From: Lelliottia sp. WAP21
Lineage (GTDB): Bacteria; Pseudomonadota; Gammaproteobacteria; Enterobacterales; Enterobacteriaceae
DNA: 64,000 bases
Direction: 5' to 3'
Assembly (NCBI RefSeq): GCF_020532665.2
Contig: NZ_JAIWPG020000001.1
Location: 434,001 to 498,000 of the forward strand
Below are positions 35,906-46,731 of this stretch, piece after piece. Both the position numbers and the translations under genes were made by a program. The notes below the pieces were generated by a model. It was given only the letters and a program-made list of their open reading frames with translations, was not told the origin of the DNA and searched no databases. Within the stretch, counting starts at the first letter, position 1, and each line of letters begins with the position of its first letter.

Positions 35906-36370
35906 CTATATACGTCGGGCCTGCCAGAAATTTTTACGCCAGTAGACATTATCAAGCGAAGAACGCATCACACCCCGGCTGGTTGAGGCATGAATAAATT
36001 GATTATCCGTATCGTAAATGCCCACATGAAGACCGCTCTCACCGGACCCCGTTTTAAAGAACACCAGATCGCCCGGCAAGAGATCGTCTTTGTCGATTTC
36101 TGTGCCGATTTCGGCCTGATTGCGGGTATCACGCGGAAGTTTCAGATCAAATTTATCGCGGAACGTCAGCAGGACAAATCCCGAGCAGTCAACGCCGCGA
36201 CGACTCATTCCACCATAACGATAGGGGGCACCACGCCAGGTTGAAAGCTGATCGTTCAAACTCGCGATAACCGTAATCGAATCCGATAAGCGCGGATTTG
36301 GAGGGGGTGCCCGATGGCTGCTGCATCCTGCAAGAATTAGCACGCTTGCCAGTAAAAACCAGAATCGCAT
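35906..36370 (-). CDS. nlpC: NlpC, NlpC/P60-family lipoprotein peptidase
   Basis: The 154-residue lipoprotein has a lipobox (LILAGC) near residue 16 and an NlpC/P60 cysteine peptidase domain. The catalytic Cys is in RRGVDCSGFVLL and the His in GLHVGIYDTDNQFIHAS. The length equals E. coli NlpC. The family cleaves peptidoglycan stem peptides. It is the last gene of the btuE-btuD-nlpC group. Confidence 0.95.
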   Translation of the reverse strand: MRFWFLLASVLILAGCSSHRAPPPNPRLSDSITVIASLNDQLSTWRGAPYRYGGMSRRGVDCSGFVLLTFRDKFDLKLPRDTRNQAEIGTEIDKDDLLPGDLVFFKTGSGESGLHVGIYDTDNQFIHASTSRGVMRSSLDNVYWRKNFWQARRI

Positions 36371-36444
36371 TTTCAGACGAATCCTCTGCGTTTTATGTCC
36401 TTTCTGTAATTTAGCCTGTGATTACGCTGCGTTGCAAGAAGCGG

Positions 36445-37194
36445 TTATTCCTGAGCCGTTGAAATCAGCATTCTGTGGCCTTCAATGTCCAGCCGCCGGA
36501 AAGGCATGCCATACGCACGGGCCAGATGAGGCGGCGTTAAAACGGCATCACGTGGGCCGCTTGCAAGGAGCTTTCCCCCGGCCAGTAGCCAGACTTTATG
36601 CGCGTGACGCAGAGTATGGTTTAGATCGTGACTGCTCATGACAATCGCAATGCCCGCCCGGCAAAGTGCGTTAAGCTGTTTGTCCAGCGCAGCCTGCTGG
36701 GCGACATCCAGACCGGTCATGGGCTCATCCAGCAACAGCAGACAGCCATCGGGATTATCGTCGGGATGGATTTGCAGCATCACGGCGGCCAGTCTGACAC
36801 GCTGCCACTCCCCGCCTGACAGCTGATTTGCATGACGCGCCAGTTTATCCTCCAGACCAAGCGCCGAAACGACAAGGTCAAAGGCGGTTGCCTCAACGCG
36901 GGAGTGCTGATGCAGCTTCAGATAATGCCAGACCGGCATCGCGAAAGGCGGGGTTTGTTGCTGAATCAGATAGCTTCGTCGATGCGCCAGCGCCGCAGGC
37001 GTCCACTCGCTCAACGATTTATCCTGCAGGACGATATCGCCCTGCCCTGATGTCAGCCCGGCCATACGCGCCAGTAGCGTGCTTTTACCGGCACCGTTAG
37101 GACCGACCAGATGAACCATCTCTCCGGCACCGATCGCCGCAGTGATCGGTTCCAGCCGGCCTTGCTCAGCCACGCCGCTCAACTGCATCAGCAT
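36445..37194 (-). CDS. btuD: vitamin B12 ABC transporter ATPase BtuD
   Basis: The 249-residue ATPase has Walker [10 protein letters not shown], signature [15 protein letters not shown], Walker [13 protein letters not shown] and the switch His in [14 protein letters not shown]. It is the same length as E. coli BtuD and energises cobalamin import through BtuC. It starts 1 bp after btuE. The partner btuC is 3.2 kb away, beyond the katN cassette, so the subunits no longer share an uninterrupted operon. Confidence 0.96.
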   Translation of the reverse strand: MLMQLSGVAEQGRLEPITAAIGAGEMVHLVGPNGAGKSTLLARMAGLTSGQGDIVLQDKSLSEWTPAALAHRRSYLIQQQTPPFAMPVWHYLKLHQHSRVEATAFDLVVSALGLEDKLARHANQLSGGEWQRVRLAAVMLQIHPDDNPDGCLLLLDEPMTGLDVAQQAALDKQLNALCRAGIAIVMSSHDLNHTLRHAHKVWLLAGGKLLASGPRDAVLTPPHLARAYGMPFRRLDIEGHRMLISTAQE

Positions 37195-37195
37195 G

Positions 37196-37750
37196 TCAGG
37201 ATTTCGCCAGCGCCAGTTTGATGGACTCCATCAGAATAGGATCTTCTGGCGTCATATCAGGCGAAAAGCGCTGAACGACTTGTCCGTCACGTCCAATAAG
37301 GAATTTTTCGAAATTCCACAGAATGTCGTCCGGGTACAGAGGTGCGCGGCCTTTGCTGGCCATACGTTCGTAGAATCCACTGGCTTCAGGCGCAACGGCA
37401 GTCGGCGCGGCAGCCACCAGCTTTGCATAAAGCGGATGGCGGTTTTCACCATTGACGTCGATCTTGCTGAACATCGGGAAAGTGACGCCATAGGTTGTGC
37501 TGCAGAAGGTTTTGATTTCGTCTTCTGAGCCCGGCTCCTGGCCCAGGAACTGATTGCACGGGAAACCCAGTACGGTAAAGCCGTCTTTTTCCCAGGCTTT
37601 ATGGATATTTTCCAGTTGCTCATATTGCGGCGTCAGGCCGCATTTGGAGGCCACATTCACCACCAGCAGTACTTTGCCTTTGTAGCTTTCGAGGGTGGTC
37701 TTTTCGCCATCAATGGTGGTGACGTCGGTGTTGAGAATATCGTCCTGCAT
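37196..37750 (-). CDS. btuE: thioredoxin/glutathione peroxidase BtuE
   Basis: The 184-residue peroxidase is of the glutathione peroxidase family, one residue longer than in E. coli. The peroxidatic Cys is in [16 protein letters not shown] (about residue 37), followed by the Gln motif [13 protein letters not shown] and the Trp/Asn motif [10 protein letters not shown]. It reduces peroxides and is not needed for B12 transport despite its name. In this genome it must be expressed from a promoter in the 289 bp before it, because the katN cassette lies upstream. Confidence 0.95.
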   Translation of the reverse strand: MQDDILNTDVTTIDGEKTTLESYKGKVLLVVNVASKCGLTPQYEQLENIHKAWEKDGFTVLGFPCNQFLGQEPGSEDEIKTFCSTTYGVTFPMFSKIDVNGENRHPLYAKLVAAAPTAVAPEASGFYERMASKGRAPLYPDDILWNFEKFLIGRDGQVVQRFSPDMTPEDPILMESIKLALAKS

Positions 37751-38006
37751 AGCTTCCCCTTAGTGTGTCTTTCAGTTGTACGGATCTTTATGCCCGGCCT
37801 TTAATAGTAGCCAGATAACACGATAAATGACCAGCTATCCTGACAAAGGATAATTTATCATAAAATCAGCAGGTTCATTGTTTCCGGTAACGGAGTGGCC
37901 AGATGCAATGCACCCCACGTTCGCACATGGCGCCCGGACAGTGGACATCAAGGGATGTGAAATGTGAAAGAGAGGCGAAACGAAGGAATGGCTGAGTGAC
38001 AGGCCT

Positions 38007-38030
38007 GGAGTGCCCCGTCCGGGGCACTCC
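38007..38030. terminator. hairpin at the end of the katN cassette
   Basis: GGAGTGCCCC-GTCC-GGGGCACTCC is a perfect 10-bp stem, 9 bp beyond the katN stop. It has no strong T run on the minus strand. It probably limits read-through from katN into btuE. Confidence 0.6.
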
Positions 38031-38039
38031 CATTGAGGA

Positions 38040-38912
38040 TTACACTTTCTTCTTACCCATGCCCAGTTCAGCACCGGTTAAGGAGTCAGTGGCTGGGTCC
38101 GACTGCGTTCTTTTGGCCATCGCCTTAAGAAGCGTTTTTTGTGTCGAACTTAGCTTCACGTCTGCCAGACCATCACCGCCATCTACTGCGGGTTGCGGAT
38201 CCTCGACATACTCGAAGTGCTTATCGCTGTTCCAGCTGCCGCGGACTTCTCCGCCCTGGGACATGTTGTAATACTTGTTGGTGTATTCCTCTACCGGTGG
38301 CAGTTTACCCGGCGGGAAATTATTACGGATTGACTGCAGCGCCTTTTCAAACGACATCTGGTGGGCTGCCTCACGGGTCATTAAAAATGCCAGCGCATCC
38401 TTCACGCCCGGATCGTCGGTTACGTTAATCAACCGCTCGTAGATGATTTTTGCACGCGCTTCCGCGGCAATGTTGGAGCGCAAATCTGCAGTAGGTTCCC
38501 CGATGGTATCGACGTAGGCTGCAGTCCATGGAACACCCGCTGAGTTTGTGAGCGCCGGCCCGCCCCCATACAGCAAAGAGGTGATGTGGCTGTCATTGCC
38601 GTTGGCCGTCATAGAACGATATAACTCAGCTTCATTTTCGGTGCCTTCGGCCAGTTCGCCTTTCGCGCCTTTATTGAGCATCCCGACCAGGGTGCCAATA
38701 ATTTCCAGGTGGCTTAACTCTTCGGTCGCGATATCCAGCAGCATGTCTTTTCGGCCTGGATCATCATCCCCTAGCCCCTGCGTGAAGTAACGGCAAGCCG
38801 CAGCCAGCTCACCCTGCGGGCCACCAAATTGCTCAAGCAGAAGATTCGCTAACCCTGGATTAGGCGCCGCAACGCGGACGGTATATTGAAGTTGTTTGAC
38901 GTGTTTAAACAT
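38040..38912 (-). CDS. katN: manganese catalase (KatN-like)
   Basis: The 290-residue di-manganese catalase has ferritin-like helices with the metal ligands visible as GELAAACRY, DIATEELSHLEI (ExxH), AEARAKIIYERL and REAAHQMSFEKAL (ExxH-like). It is close to Salmonella KatN, a stationary-phase (RpoS) enzyme that breaks down hydrogen peroxide. It lies 17 bp after yciE in a yciF-yciE-katN operon, as in Salmonella, but here the cassette lies between btuC and btuE. E. coli lacks the gene. Confidence 0.95.
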   Translation of the reverse strand: MFKHVKQLQYTVRVAAPNPGLANLLLEQFGGPQGELAAACRYFTQGLGDDDPGRKDMLLDIATEELSHLEIIGTLVGMLNKGAKGELAEGTENEAELYRSMTANGNDSHITSLLYGGGPALTNSAGVPWTAAYVDTIGEPTADLRSNIAAEARAKIIYERLINVTDDPGVKDALAFLMTREAAHQMSFEKALQSIRNNFPPGKLPPVEEYTNKYYNMSQGGEVRGSWNSDKHFEYVEDPQPAVDGGDGLADVKLSSTQKTLLKAMAKRTQSDPATDSLTGAELGMGKKKV

Positions 38913-38929
38913 GCTCTGCCTCTCTTATT

Positions 38930-39436
38930 TTATTTTTTAGCTTCAATGCCTGGCTCATCCGAGCGCAGCAGAAATTGTTCTGTCGTATCAGGAATATGGC
39001 GAATCAGCCAGTCTGCCATGGCGTGTTCTTGCGCCAGAATAGACTCAAGGGTTGGAACAGAGGCGGTATCACCCGCTTTTTTTGCGGCGGCCACGAGGGA
39101 GGTATAACAGGCTATTTCAAATTGCTCGAAGACATAGCCGCTAATTGCACCCTTCACAATTTCATCGGAAGCAAACATCCCTCCCATGGATTGCCCGAAG
39201 GCCGCCATTTTGCTCACAGAATCTTTGAGCACAGAGCGGGAGATATTATTTCTGTCCAGAATCTCTTCAAGAAGCGTAATTTGCCCCTTAGTTTCTGTAA
39301 CGTGCTGTTCAATGCGGGCGCGAAGGTCCGGATAGTGATCTATACGGCTGACCATCGATTCAAGCATGGATTCGGCTTGCTTTTCCATTGCATGAGCATC
39401 GCGTAGCCAGTCATGATAATGTTCTACGTGATTCAT
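38930..39436 (-). CDS. yciE: YciE, DUF892 ferritin-like stress protein
   Basis: The 168-residue DUF892 protein is very similar to E. coli YciE (HYHDWLRDAHAMEKQAESML; FEQFEIACYTSLVAAAKKAGD; QEHAMADWLI). The family forms four-helix ferritin-like bundles with a possible di-iron site, and is induced by osmotic and stationary-phase stress; its reaction is unknown. I placed the start at 39436, 9 bp after AGGA; the ATG three codons upstream abuts that site and is too close. Confidence 0.93.
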   Translation of the reverse strand: MNHVEHYHDWLRDAHAMEKQAESMLESMVSRIDHYPDLRARIEQHVTETKGQITLLEEILDRNNISRSVLKDSVSKMAAFGQSMGGMFASDEIVKGAISGYVFEQFEIACYTSLVAAAKKAGDTASVPTLESILAQEHAMADWLIRHIPDTTEQFLLRSDEPGIEAKK

Positions 39437-39457
39437 ATTTTCCATCCTGTGGTTATA

Positions 39458-39955
39458 TTATTTGGCCTGCGTTTTCGGATTGATATTACTGATCGCCAAA
39501 TCAGTGAGTTTGGTATCAGTCGCTTTCTCTTCTTCCAGCGTCGCGGATAAAAGCTTAACCGCGTGTTTCAAACCCAACTGTTCCGCAAGGGTGACCAGCG
39601 TGCCGTAGCTGGCAATTTCATAATGCTCTACCTTTTGCGCAGCGGCGATTAATGCTGCATCGCGAACGGTATCTTTTTCAGTACTTTCAATAACTTCATT
39701 CGCTTCCTCGATTAACCCTTCCATGGCGATACATTTCATGCGTTTAATTTTCACCGAGGATTCACGCTCAACGATCTGATCCAGACGCTCGATTTGTCCC
39801 TGGGTTTCTTCCAGGTGATGCGTAAAGGCCGCACTCAGCGTCTCACTTGAGGCTTCACGCGCTAATTTTTTAAGCGCACGCGTTAATTGTTTTTCTGCGC
39901 TGTAGGTGTCTGAAAGAAGGTGAATAAACACATCCTCAATCGTTTTCATATTCAT
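39458..39955 (-). CDS. yciF: YciF, DUF892 ferritin-like stress protein
   Basis: The 165-residue protein is homologous to E. coli YciF (LLSDTYSAEKQLTRALKKLA; QKVEHYEIASYGTLVTLA; ExxxxD near the C-terminus). It is a distant paralogue of YciE and the first gene of the cassette. In E. coli and Salmonella a small gene, yciG, precedes it. I find no yciG reading frame in the 474 bp upstream. The promoter should lie in the AT-rich stretch just before the ATG, with GAGGG as ribosome-binding site. Confidence 0.93.
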   Translation of the reverse strand: MNMKTIEDVFIHLLSDTYSAEKQLTRALKKLAREASSETLSAAFTHHLEETQGQIERLDQIVERESSVKIKRMKCIAMEGLIEEANEVIESTEKDTVRDAALIAAAQKVEHYEIASYGTLVTLAEQLGLKHAVKLLSATLEEEKATDTKLTDLAISNINPKTQAK

Positions 39956-40213
39956 TGGAAGCCCTCACATTTATTTACACATATATAATCGTGTAAAAAT
40001 AAAATTATTAATAAATATATTGCAAACGTAATACGCAATTAATTCTAGCGGGCATTAACCAGGAGTCAAACAGGCAGGGTTCGTTCTGTCATTAATAACG
40101 CTTTATCAGGGCAAAATAAAACACTTACAGAGACGAAAAATAACGTTACACCCTATAAAGAATATATCTTTTAAAAACGGCATAACTCTTTAATTTTCAT
40201 GTGATTTAAGGAG

Positions 40214-40417
40214 GTGATGCATTTCATGAACGGATTGCTACGGATTAATAATGTAGTGTGCCAATTTTACCGCTCCGTCAGAAAACTCTTAATTTATGCG
40301 TTTCTCACTATCAGGTTTCATTCGTCGAAATTCGGATGCGTTTTGCCTTTCAACTTAAGCTTAAGCTTAAGCTTAAGCAGTCACTGGGATCAGACACGCG
40401 TTTATAGAAGAAGTTAA
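40214..40417 (+). CDS. orphan small ORF with a very strong ribosome-binding site, doubtful
   Basis: A 67-codon frame, MMHFMNGLLRINN..., lies in the gap between yciF and btuC. An unusually complete anti-16S sequence, TAAGGAGGTGATG (40208-40220), lies before the ATG at 40229 (MNGLL), which gives 62 residues. The C-terminal part is encoded partly by the CTTAAG repeat and reads SLSLSLS. I recognise no family, and the frame may be chance. The region otherwise shows only an AT-rich stretch and the btuC terminator. Confidence 0.2.
   Translation: MMHFMNGLLRINNVVCQFYRSVRKLLIYAFLTIRFHSSKFGCVLPFNLSLSLSLSSHWDQTRVYRRS
40354..40377. repeat. (CTTAAG)4 hexanucleotide tandem repeat
   Basis: Four exact copies of CTTAAG lie in a row, 38 bp before the btuC terminator hairpin on the plus strand. 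The unit is self-complementary, so the array can fold on itself. Simple repeats of this kind are rare in enterobacterial DNA. Confidence 0.85.
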
Positions 40418-40445
40418 AAGCGAACGAGCTTATTTGTTCGCTTTT
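40416..40445. terminator. btuC terminator overlapping its stop codon
   Basis: AAAAGCGAAC and GTTCGCTTTT form a 10-bp perfect stem around GAGCTTATTT. The TAA of btuC (40432-40430) is inside the loop, so the last sense codons form one arm of the hairpin. It may terminate both strands. Confidence 0.75.
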
Positions 40446-41410
40446 AAAAGCAGCCAGATGAAGACCGGAGCGCCTAACGTTGCCGTCACAACGCCAATCG
40501 GCAACTCGGCGGCCGTAAGCGCCAGCCTGGCAACGATATCGGCTATCAGTAAGGTGCTGGCCCCTGCCGCCGCTGAAGCAGGCAGTAAGGTACGGTGGTC
40601 GGTGATGCCGCACAACCGGAGCATATGCGGGATGACAAGACCTATAAAGCCAATGGCGCCTGCCAGCGCGACGCTAATGCCCACCATCCAGCCTGTCGTG
40701 ATAACCAGCACGTTGCGCCACAGACCGAGCGACAAGCCGAGCTGGCGTGCTGAGGTCTCGCCCAGGGCGAGCATATTAAGGGGAGACGACTGCAAGCAGG
40801 TCCAGAGTATGACCGGAACCAGTAATAGCATCAGCCAGCCCTGCCCCCAGTCCACTCCGCCAAAGCCGCCCATCATCCAGTACATGAGCTGACGCAGATC
40901 GAGTGAGGTGGAAAAATAGACCGCCCAGGTCATCACCGCACTGCAAATGATCCCCAGCGCCACGCCCGCCAGTAACAGGCGACTGGTAGAAAGATGGCGT
41001 CGGGCGAAGCGCAGCAGAATAACGGTGACCAGCAATGCGCCAAGGATGGCACTGAGACTGATACTCCAGCCTGACAATGTGCCGCCCCCGAGCATGACTG
41101 CGGCGATAAGACCCACACCCGCGCCATTGGAAACGCCTAACAGGCCCGGCTCCGCCAGCGGATTTTCAAACAGCGCCTGCATCACCGTGCCACACAGGGC
41201 CAGAGCAGCACCAACCAGCACCACGGCAAGGGTGCGCGGAAGACGAATTTGCCAGATAAAGAGGTTGCCCTCGTCGCTGAGCCAGCGCGAAGGCCAAATC
41301 CACTGCTCACCCGCACACAGGCTAACGGTAATCGCAGCCAGCAATGAGAAGAGAAGCACCCACATCCAGCGCAGGTCAGAACGGTATTGTTGACGGGAAA
41401 AATCACGCAT
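40430..41410 (-). CDS. btuC: vitamin B12 ABC transporter permease BtuC
   Basis: The 326-residue, ten-helix FecCD-family permease has the same length as E. coli BtuC ([56 protein letters not shown]). It forms the cobalamin channel with BtuD. It follows ihfA on the same strand, as in E. coli, but ends in its own terminator and is separated from btuED by the katN cassette. The interruption makes co-transcription with btuD unlikely. Confidence 0.96.
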   Translation of the reverse strand: MRDFSRQQYRSDLRWMWVLLFSLLAAITVSLCAGEQWIWPSRWLSDEGNLFIWQIRLPRTLAVVLVGAALALCGTVMQALFENPLAEPGLLGVSNGAGVGLIAAVMLGGGTLSGWSISLSAILGALLVTVILLRFARRHLSTSRLLLAGVALGIICSAVMTWAVYFSTSLDLRQLMYWMMGGFGGVDWGQGWLMLLLVPVILWTCLQSSPLNMLALGETSARQLGLSLGLWRNVLVITTGWMVGISVALAGAIGFIGLVIPHMLRLCGITDHRTLLPASAAAGASTLLIADIVARLALTAAELPIGVVTATLGAPVFIWLLLKANK

Positions 41411-41472
41411 GGGTTAGCTATTCATCTGAAGAATGTGTTTGATTTTACGGTGGGATTTCAGAAGAGCAAAGA

Positions 41473-41498
41473 AAAAAGGCCGCAACGGCGGCCTTTTT
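41473..41498. terminator. terminator after ihfA
   Basis: AAAAAGGCCGC-AACG-GCGGCCTTTTT is a strong stem with a 4-nt loop, 11 bp beyond the ihfA stop on the minus strand. Confidence 0.9.
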
Positions 41499-41509
41499 AG
41501 TTGGTTCTA

Positions 41510-41809
41510 TTACTCTGCTTTGGGCGTTGCGTTTTCGACACGGCTTTTTAACTTCTGTCCGGGTCTGAAGGTCACCACGCGGCGAGCTGTAATGGGAATA
41601 TCTTCCCCCGTCTTCGGGTTACGACCCGGACGTTGGTTTTTGTCTCGCAAATCAAAATTGCCAAAACCGGAGAGTTTTACCTGCTCACCGTTTTCAAGAG
41701 CACGACGGATCTCTTCGAAAAACAACTCGACCAGCTCTTTGGCATCCCGTTTGCTAAGCCCAAGCTTATCAAACAGATATTCTGACATTTCAGCTTTTGT
41801 AAGCGCCAT
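41510..41809 (-). CDS. ihfA: integration host factor subunit alpha
   Basis: The 99-residue DNA-bending protein of the HU/IHF family is nearly identical to E. coli IhfA ([26 protein letters not shown]; the beta-arm segment [22 protein letters not shown] with the intercalating Pro). It dimerises with IhfB and bends DNA in recombination, replication and fimbrial phase control. It lies 4 bp after pheT, as in E. coli, and is expressed both from the pheST transcript and from a promoter inside pheT. Confidence 0.98.
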   Translation of the reverse strand: MALTKAEMSEYLFDKLGLSKRDAKELVELFFEEIRRALENGEQVKLSGFGNFDLRDKNQRPGRNPKTGEDIPITARRVVTFRPGQKLKSRVENATPKAE

Positions 41810-41813
41810 AGGT

Positions 41814-44201
41814 TCAATCCCTCAATGATGCCTGGAATCGCTCTTTTAATGCCTCTACACATCTGGCAACAGTAGCGGCAATCTCGTCTTCTTCGAGTGT
41901 ACGGCTGGTATCCTGAAGGATAAGGCTAATAGCAAGACTCTTAGAACCTTCTGCTACGCCCTTGCCGCGGTACACGTCAAATAAGTTTACGCCAACTACC
42001 TGATTTACGCCAACTTTCTTACACTCGGCCAAAATATCAGCAGCAGGCACATTTTCAGCCACGACAACCGCGATATCGCGACGGTTTGCCGGGAAGCGAG
42101 AAACGTCCTGAGCCTGAGGAATGACGCGGTCTGCGACCTTGTTCCACTCCAGCTCAAACACCATCGTACGGCCATTCAGATCCAGTTTACGTTCCAGTTC
42201 CGGGTGAACAACCCCAATGAAACCAACGCGTACCCTGTCTAAATAAATTGCGGCAGACTGGCCCGGATGCAGGGCCGGGATCGCTTCTGCACGGAATTCA
42301 ATTTCAGATAATTTACCGGTCAGTTCGAGAACGGACTCCAGATCGCCTTTCAGATCGTAATAATCGACGCTGTTTTTTGTCAGATCCCAGTGTTCTTCGT
42401 AACGGTTGCCACAAATAGCGCCCGCCAGCATAAGATCCTGACGGATGCCCAGATTTGCCTGCGTATCCGGTACAAAGCGCAGACCCGATTCAAAAATACG
42501 CACGCGGTTCTGCTGGCGGTTCTGGTTGTAAACGATGGTCCCAAGCAGACCGGTCCACAGGGAAAGACGCATCGCGGACATTTCACTGGAGATAGGGTTG
42601 GGCAGGAGCAGCGCTTCATCGCCCGGATGGATCAACTGCTGCAGCTTCGGATCAACAAAGCTGTAGGTGATCACTTCCTGATAACCTTTGTCATTCAGCA
42701 TGGTTTTCACACGCTTGAGGGACAGATCGGCTTCGCGGTGGGAACCCATGACCAGACCTGCTTGCACAGGCTCATCAGGAATATTGTTGTAACCGTAAAT
42801 ACGGGCAACTTCTTCCACCAGGTCCTCTTCGATCTCCATATCGAAACGCCAGCCCGGCGCGACCGCTTTCCATTCGTCCTGGCCTTCTGTGACTTCACAG
42901 CCCAGACGACGCAGAATATCCCCCACCTGCGCATCAGCAATGTGATGGCCGATCAGACGATCCAGCTTGCTGCGGCGCAGCGTGATGGTGGCGCGTTTCG
43001 GCAGCGTGGCTTCATGGGTAACATCAATCACCGGACCGGCTTCACCGCCACAGATATCGATCAGCAGACGCGTCGCGCGTTCCATGGCTTTGTACTGCAG
43101 CTCAGGATCAACGCCACGCTCATAGCGATGAGAGGCATCCGTGTGCAGACCGTGACGACGTGCACGACCAGTGATAGAGAGCGGGCTAAAGAAGGCGCAC
43201 TCAAGCAGGACGTTCTGGGTATCATCGTTCACACCAGAATGTTCACCGCCGAAGATACCGCCCATTGCCAGCGCTTTGCTGTGGTCAGCGATAACCAGCG
43301 TGTCCGCATTGAGTTTTGCTTCGCTGCCGTCCAACAGAACCAGGGTTTCCCCCTCTTTCGCCATACGCACTACGATTCCACCCTCGATACGATCTTTATC
43401 GAAAGCATGCATAGGCTGGCCCAGTTCGAGCAGCACATAGTTGGTGACGTCAACGACCGCATCAATTGAGCGAATGCCGCAGCGACGCAGTTTCTCTTTC
43501 ATCCACAGCGGCGTCGGGGCTTTTACGTTGATTCCTTTCACCACACGGCCCAGGTAGCGCGGGCAGGCATCCACGGCGTCAACCTGAATAGGTAAGATAT
43601 CATCGACAGTGGCCGCTACAGGTGCGATTTCAGGCGCTTTCAGCTCGGTCTGATTCAGTACTGCCACATCGCGCGCCACACCCAGCAGACTCAGGCAGTC
43701 GGCACGGTTTGGCGTAACGCTGATCTCGATAGTATTGTCATCCAGCTTCAGATACTCGCGGATATCAGTACCAATCGGCGCATCGGCTGGCAGCTCGATG
43801 ATGCCGTTATGATCGTCGGAAATACCCAGCTCAGAGAACGAACACAGCATGCCTTCGGACGGCTCGCCGCGCAGTTTCGCTGCTTTGATTTTGAAATCGC
43901 CTGGCAATACCGCGCCGATGGTGGCAACGGCCACTTTCAGACCCTGACGGCAGTTTGGCGCACCGCAAACGATGTCGAGCAGGCGCTCACCACCGACGTT
44001 AATTTTCGTTACCCGCAGTTTGTCCGCGTTAGGGTGCTGACCGCACTCCACCACTTCACCCACGACCACGCCATGAAAGGCGCCCGCAACCGGCTCTACG
44101 CCGTCAACTTCCAGACCCGCCATGGTGATTTGATTTGACAGCGCTTCGCTGTCGAGCGTGGTATTGACCCATTCGCGTAACCACAGTTCACTGAATTTCA
44201 T
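41814..44201 (-). CDS. pheT: phenylalanyl-tRNA synthetase beta subunit
   Basis: The 795-residue subunit has the E. coli domain order: N-terminal tRNA-binding OB domain (about 40-150; [20 protein letters not shown]), B3/B4 editing domain (about 210-390), B5 domain and C-terminal anticodon-binding ferredoxin-like domain (about 700-795; [17 protein letters not shown]). It forms the alpha2-beta2 enzyme with PheS, clearing mischarged Tyr-tRNA(Phe). It lies 14 bp after pheS. Confidence 0.98.
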   Translation of the reverse strand: MKFSELWLREWVNTTLDSEALSNQITMAGLEVDGVEPVAGAFHGVVVGEVVECGQHPNADKLRVTKINVGGERLLDIVCGAPNCRQGLKVAVATIGAVLPGDFKIKAAKLRGEPSEGMLCSFSELGISDDHNGIIELPADAPIGTDIREYLKLDDNTIEISVTPNRADCLSLLGVARDVAVLNQTELKAPEIAPVAATVDDILPIQVDAVDACPRYLGRVVKGINVKAPTPLWMKEKLRRCGIRSIDAVVDVTNYVLLELGQPMHAFDKDRIEGGIVVRMAKEGETLVLLDGSEAKLNADTLVIADHSKALAMGGIFGGEHSGVNDDTQNVLLECAFFSPLSITGRARRHGLHTDASHRYERGVDPELQYKAMERATRLLIDICGGEAGPVIDVTHEATLPKRATITLRRSKLDRLIGHHIADAQVGDILRRLGCEVTEGQDEWKAVAPGWRFDMEIEEDLVEEVARIYGYNNIPDEPVQAGLVMGSHREADLSLKRVKTMLNDKGYQEVITYSFVDPKLQQLIHPGDEALLLPNPISSEMSAMRLSLWTGLLGTIVYNQNRQQNRVRIFESGLRFVPDTQANLGIRQDLMLAGAICGNRYEEHWDLTKNSVDYYDLKGDLESVLELTGKLSEIEFRAEAIPALHPGQSAAIYLDRVRVGFIGVVHPELERKLDLNGRTMVFELEWNKVADRVIPQAQDVSRFPANRRDIAVVVAENVPAADILAECKKVGVNQVVGVNLFDVYRGKGVAEGSKSLAISLILQDTSRTLEEDEIAATVARCVEALKERFQASLRD

Positions 44202-44215
44202 TGTTCTGTCCTGCC

Positions 44216-45292
<1,077 letters not shown>

Positions 45293-45313
45293 TCACGCGC
45301 TAGCCTCCTGATA

Positions 45314-45358
45314 TCAGGTGCTAAAGTAAAAGAAGAAGCGGAAAATAGCAGCATTCAT
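45314..45358 (-). CDS. pheM: pheST leader peptide PheM
   Basis: The 14-codon leader reads [14 protein letters not shown], with five Phe codons, four of them within the run RFFFYF. It is the same as the E. coli pheM peptide. Ribosome stalling here when Phe-tRNA is scarce relieves the downstream attenuator. It lies between rplT and pheS. Confidence 0.95.
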
Positions 45359-45446
45359 GCTTGCGTTACCTTGTGTGGTCAATACCGTAGATGCTTATTG
45401 GAAAGGCTCAACGGAAAAAAGTCAATCTTTTGACGGCATTAAAACA

Positions 45447-45471
45447 AAAGAGGGAGCAATGCTCCCTCTTT
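45447..45471. terminator. terminator after rplT
   Basis: AAAGAGGGAGC-AAT-GCTCCCTCTTT is a perfect 11-bp stem with a 3-nt loop, 8 bp beyond the rplT stop on the minus strand. It separates the infC-rpmI-rplT unit from the pheM promoter. Confidence 0.9.
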
Positions 45472-45479
45472 CAACTGGC

Positions 45480-45860
<381 letters not shown>

Positions 45861-45891
45861 TTAGTAAAAAAATGAATTAAACGTTAACGGC

Positions 45892-46113
<222 letters not shown>

Positions 46114-46185
46114 TTAATAAACGAAACGTAGGCGAACTAAACCTGTGAAGCCCAAAGGCTCCACAGGAATAGCTACTTGAAGGCC

Positions 46186-46731
<546 letters not shown>

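Noticed and set aside
40208..40220. Fragment of 16S rRNA 3' end
   Set aside because: Only about 12 bases match the anti-Shine-Dalgarno complement, and flanking bases do not continue the rRNA sequence.
42390..43469. 359-codon plus-strand ORF opposite pheT
   Set aside because: It is an antisense shadow of pheT with no start signal or domain.
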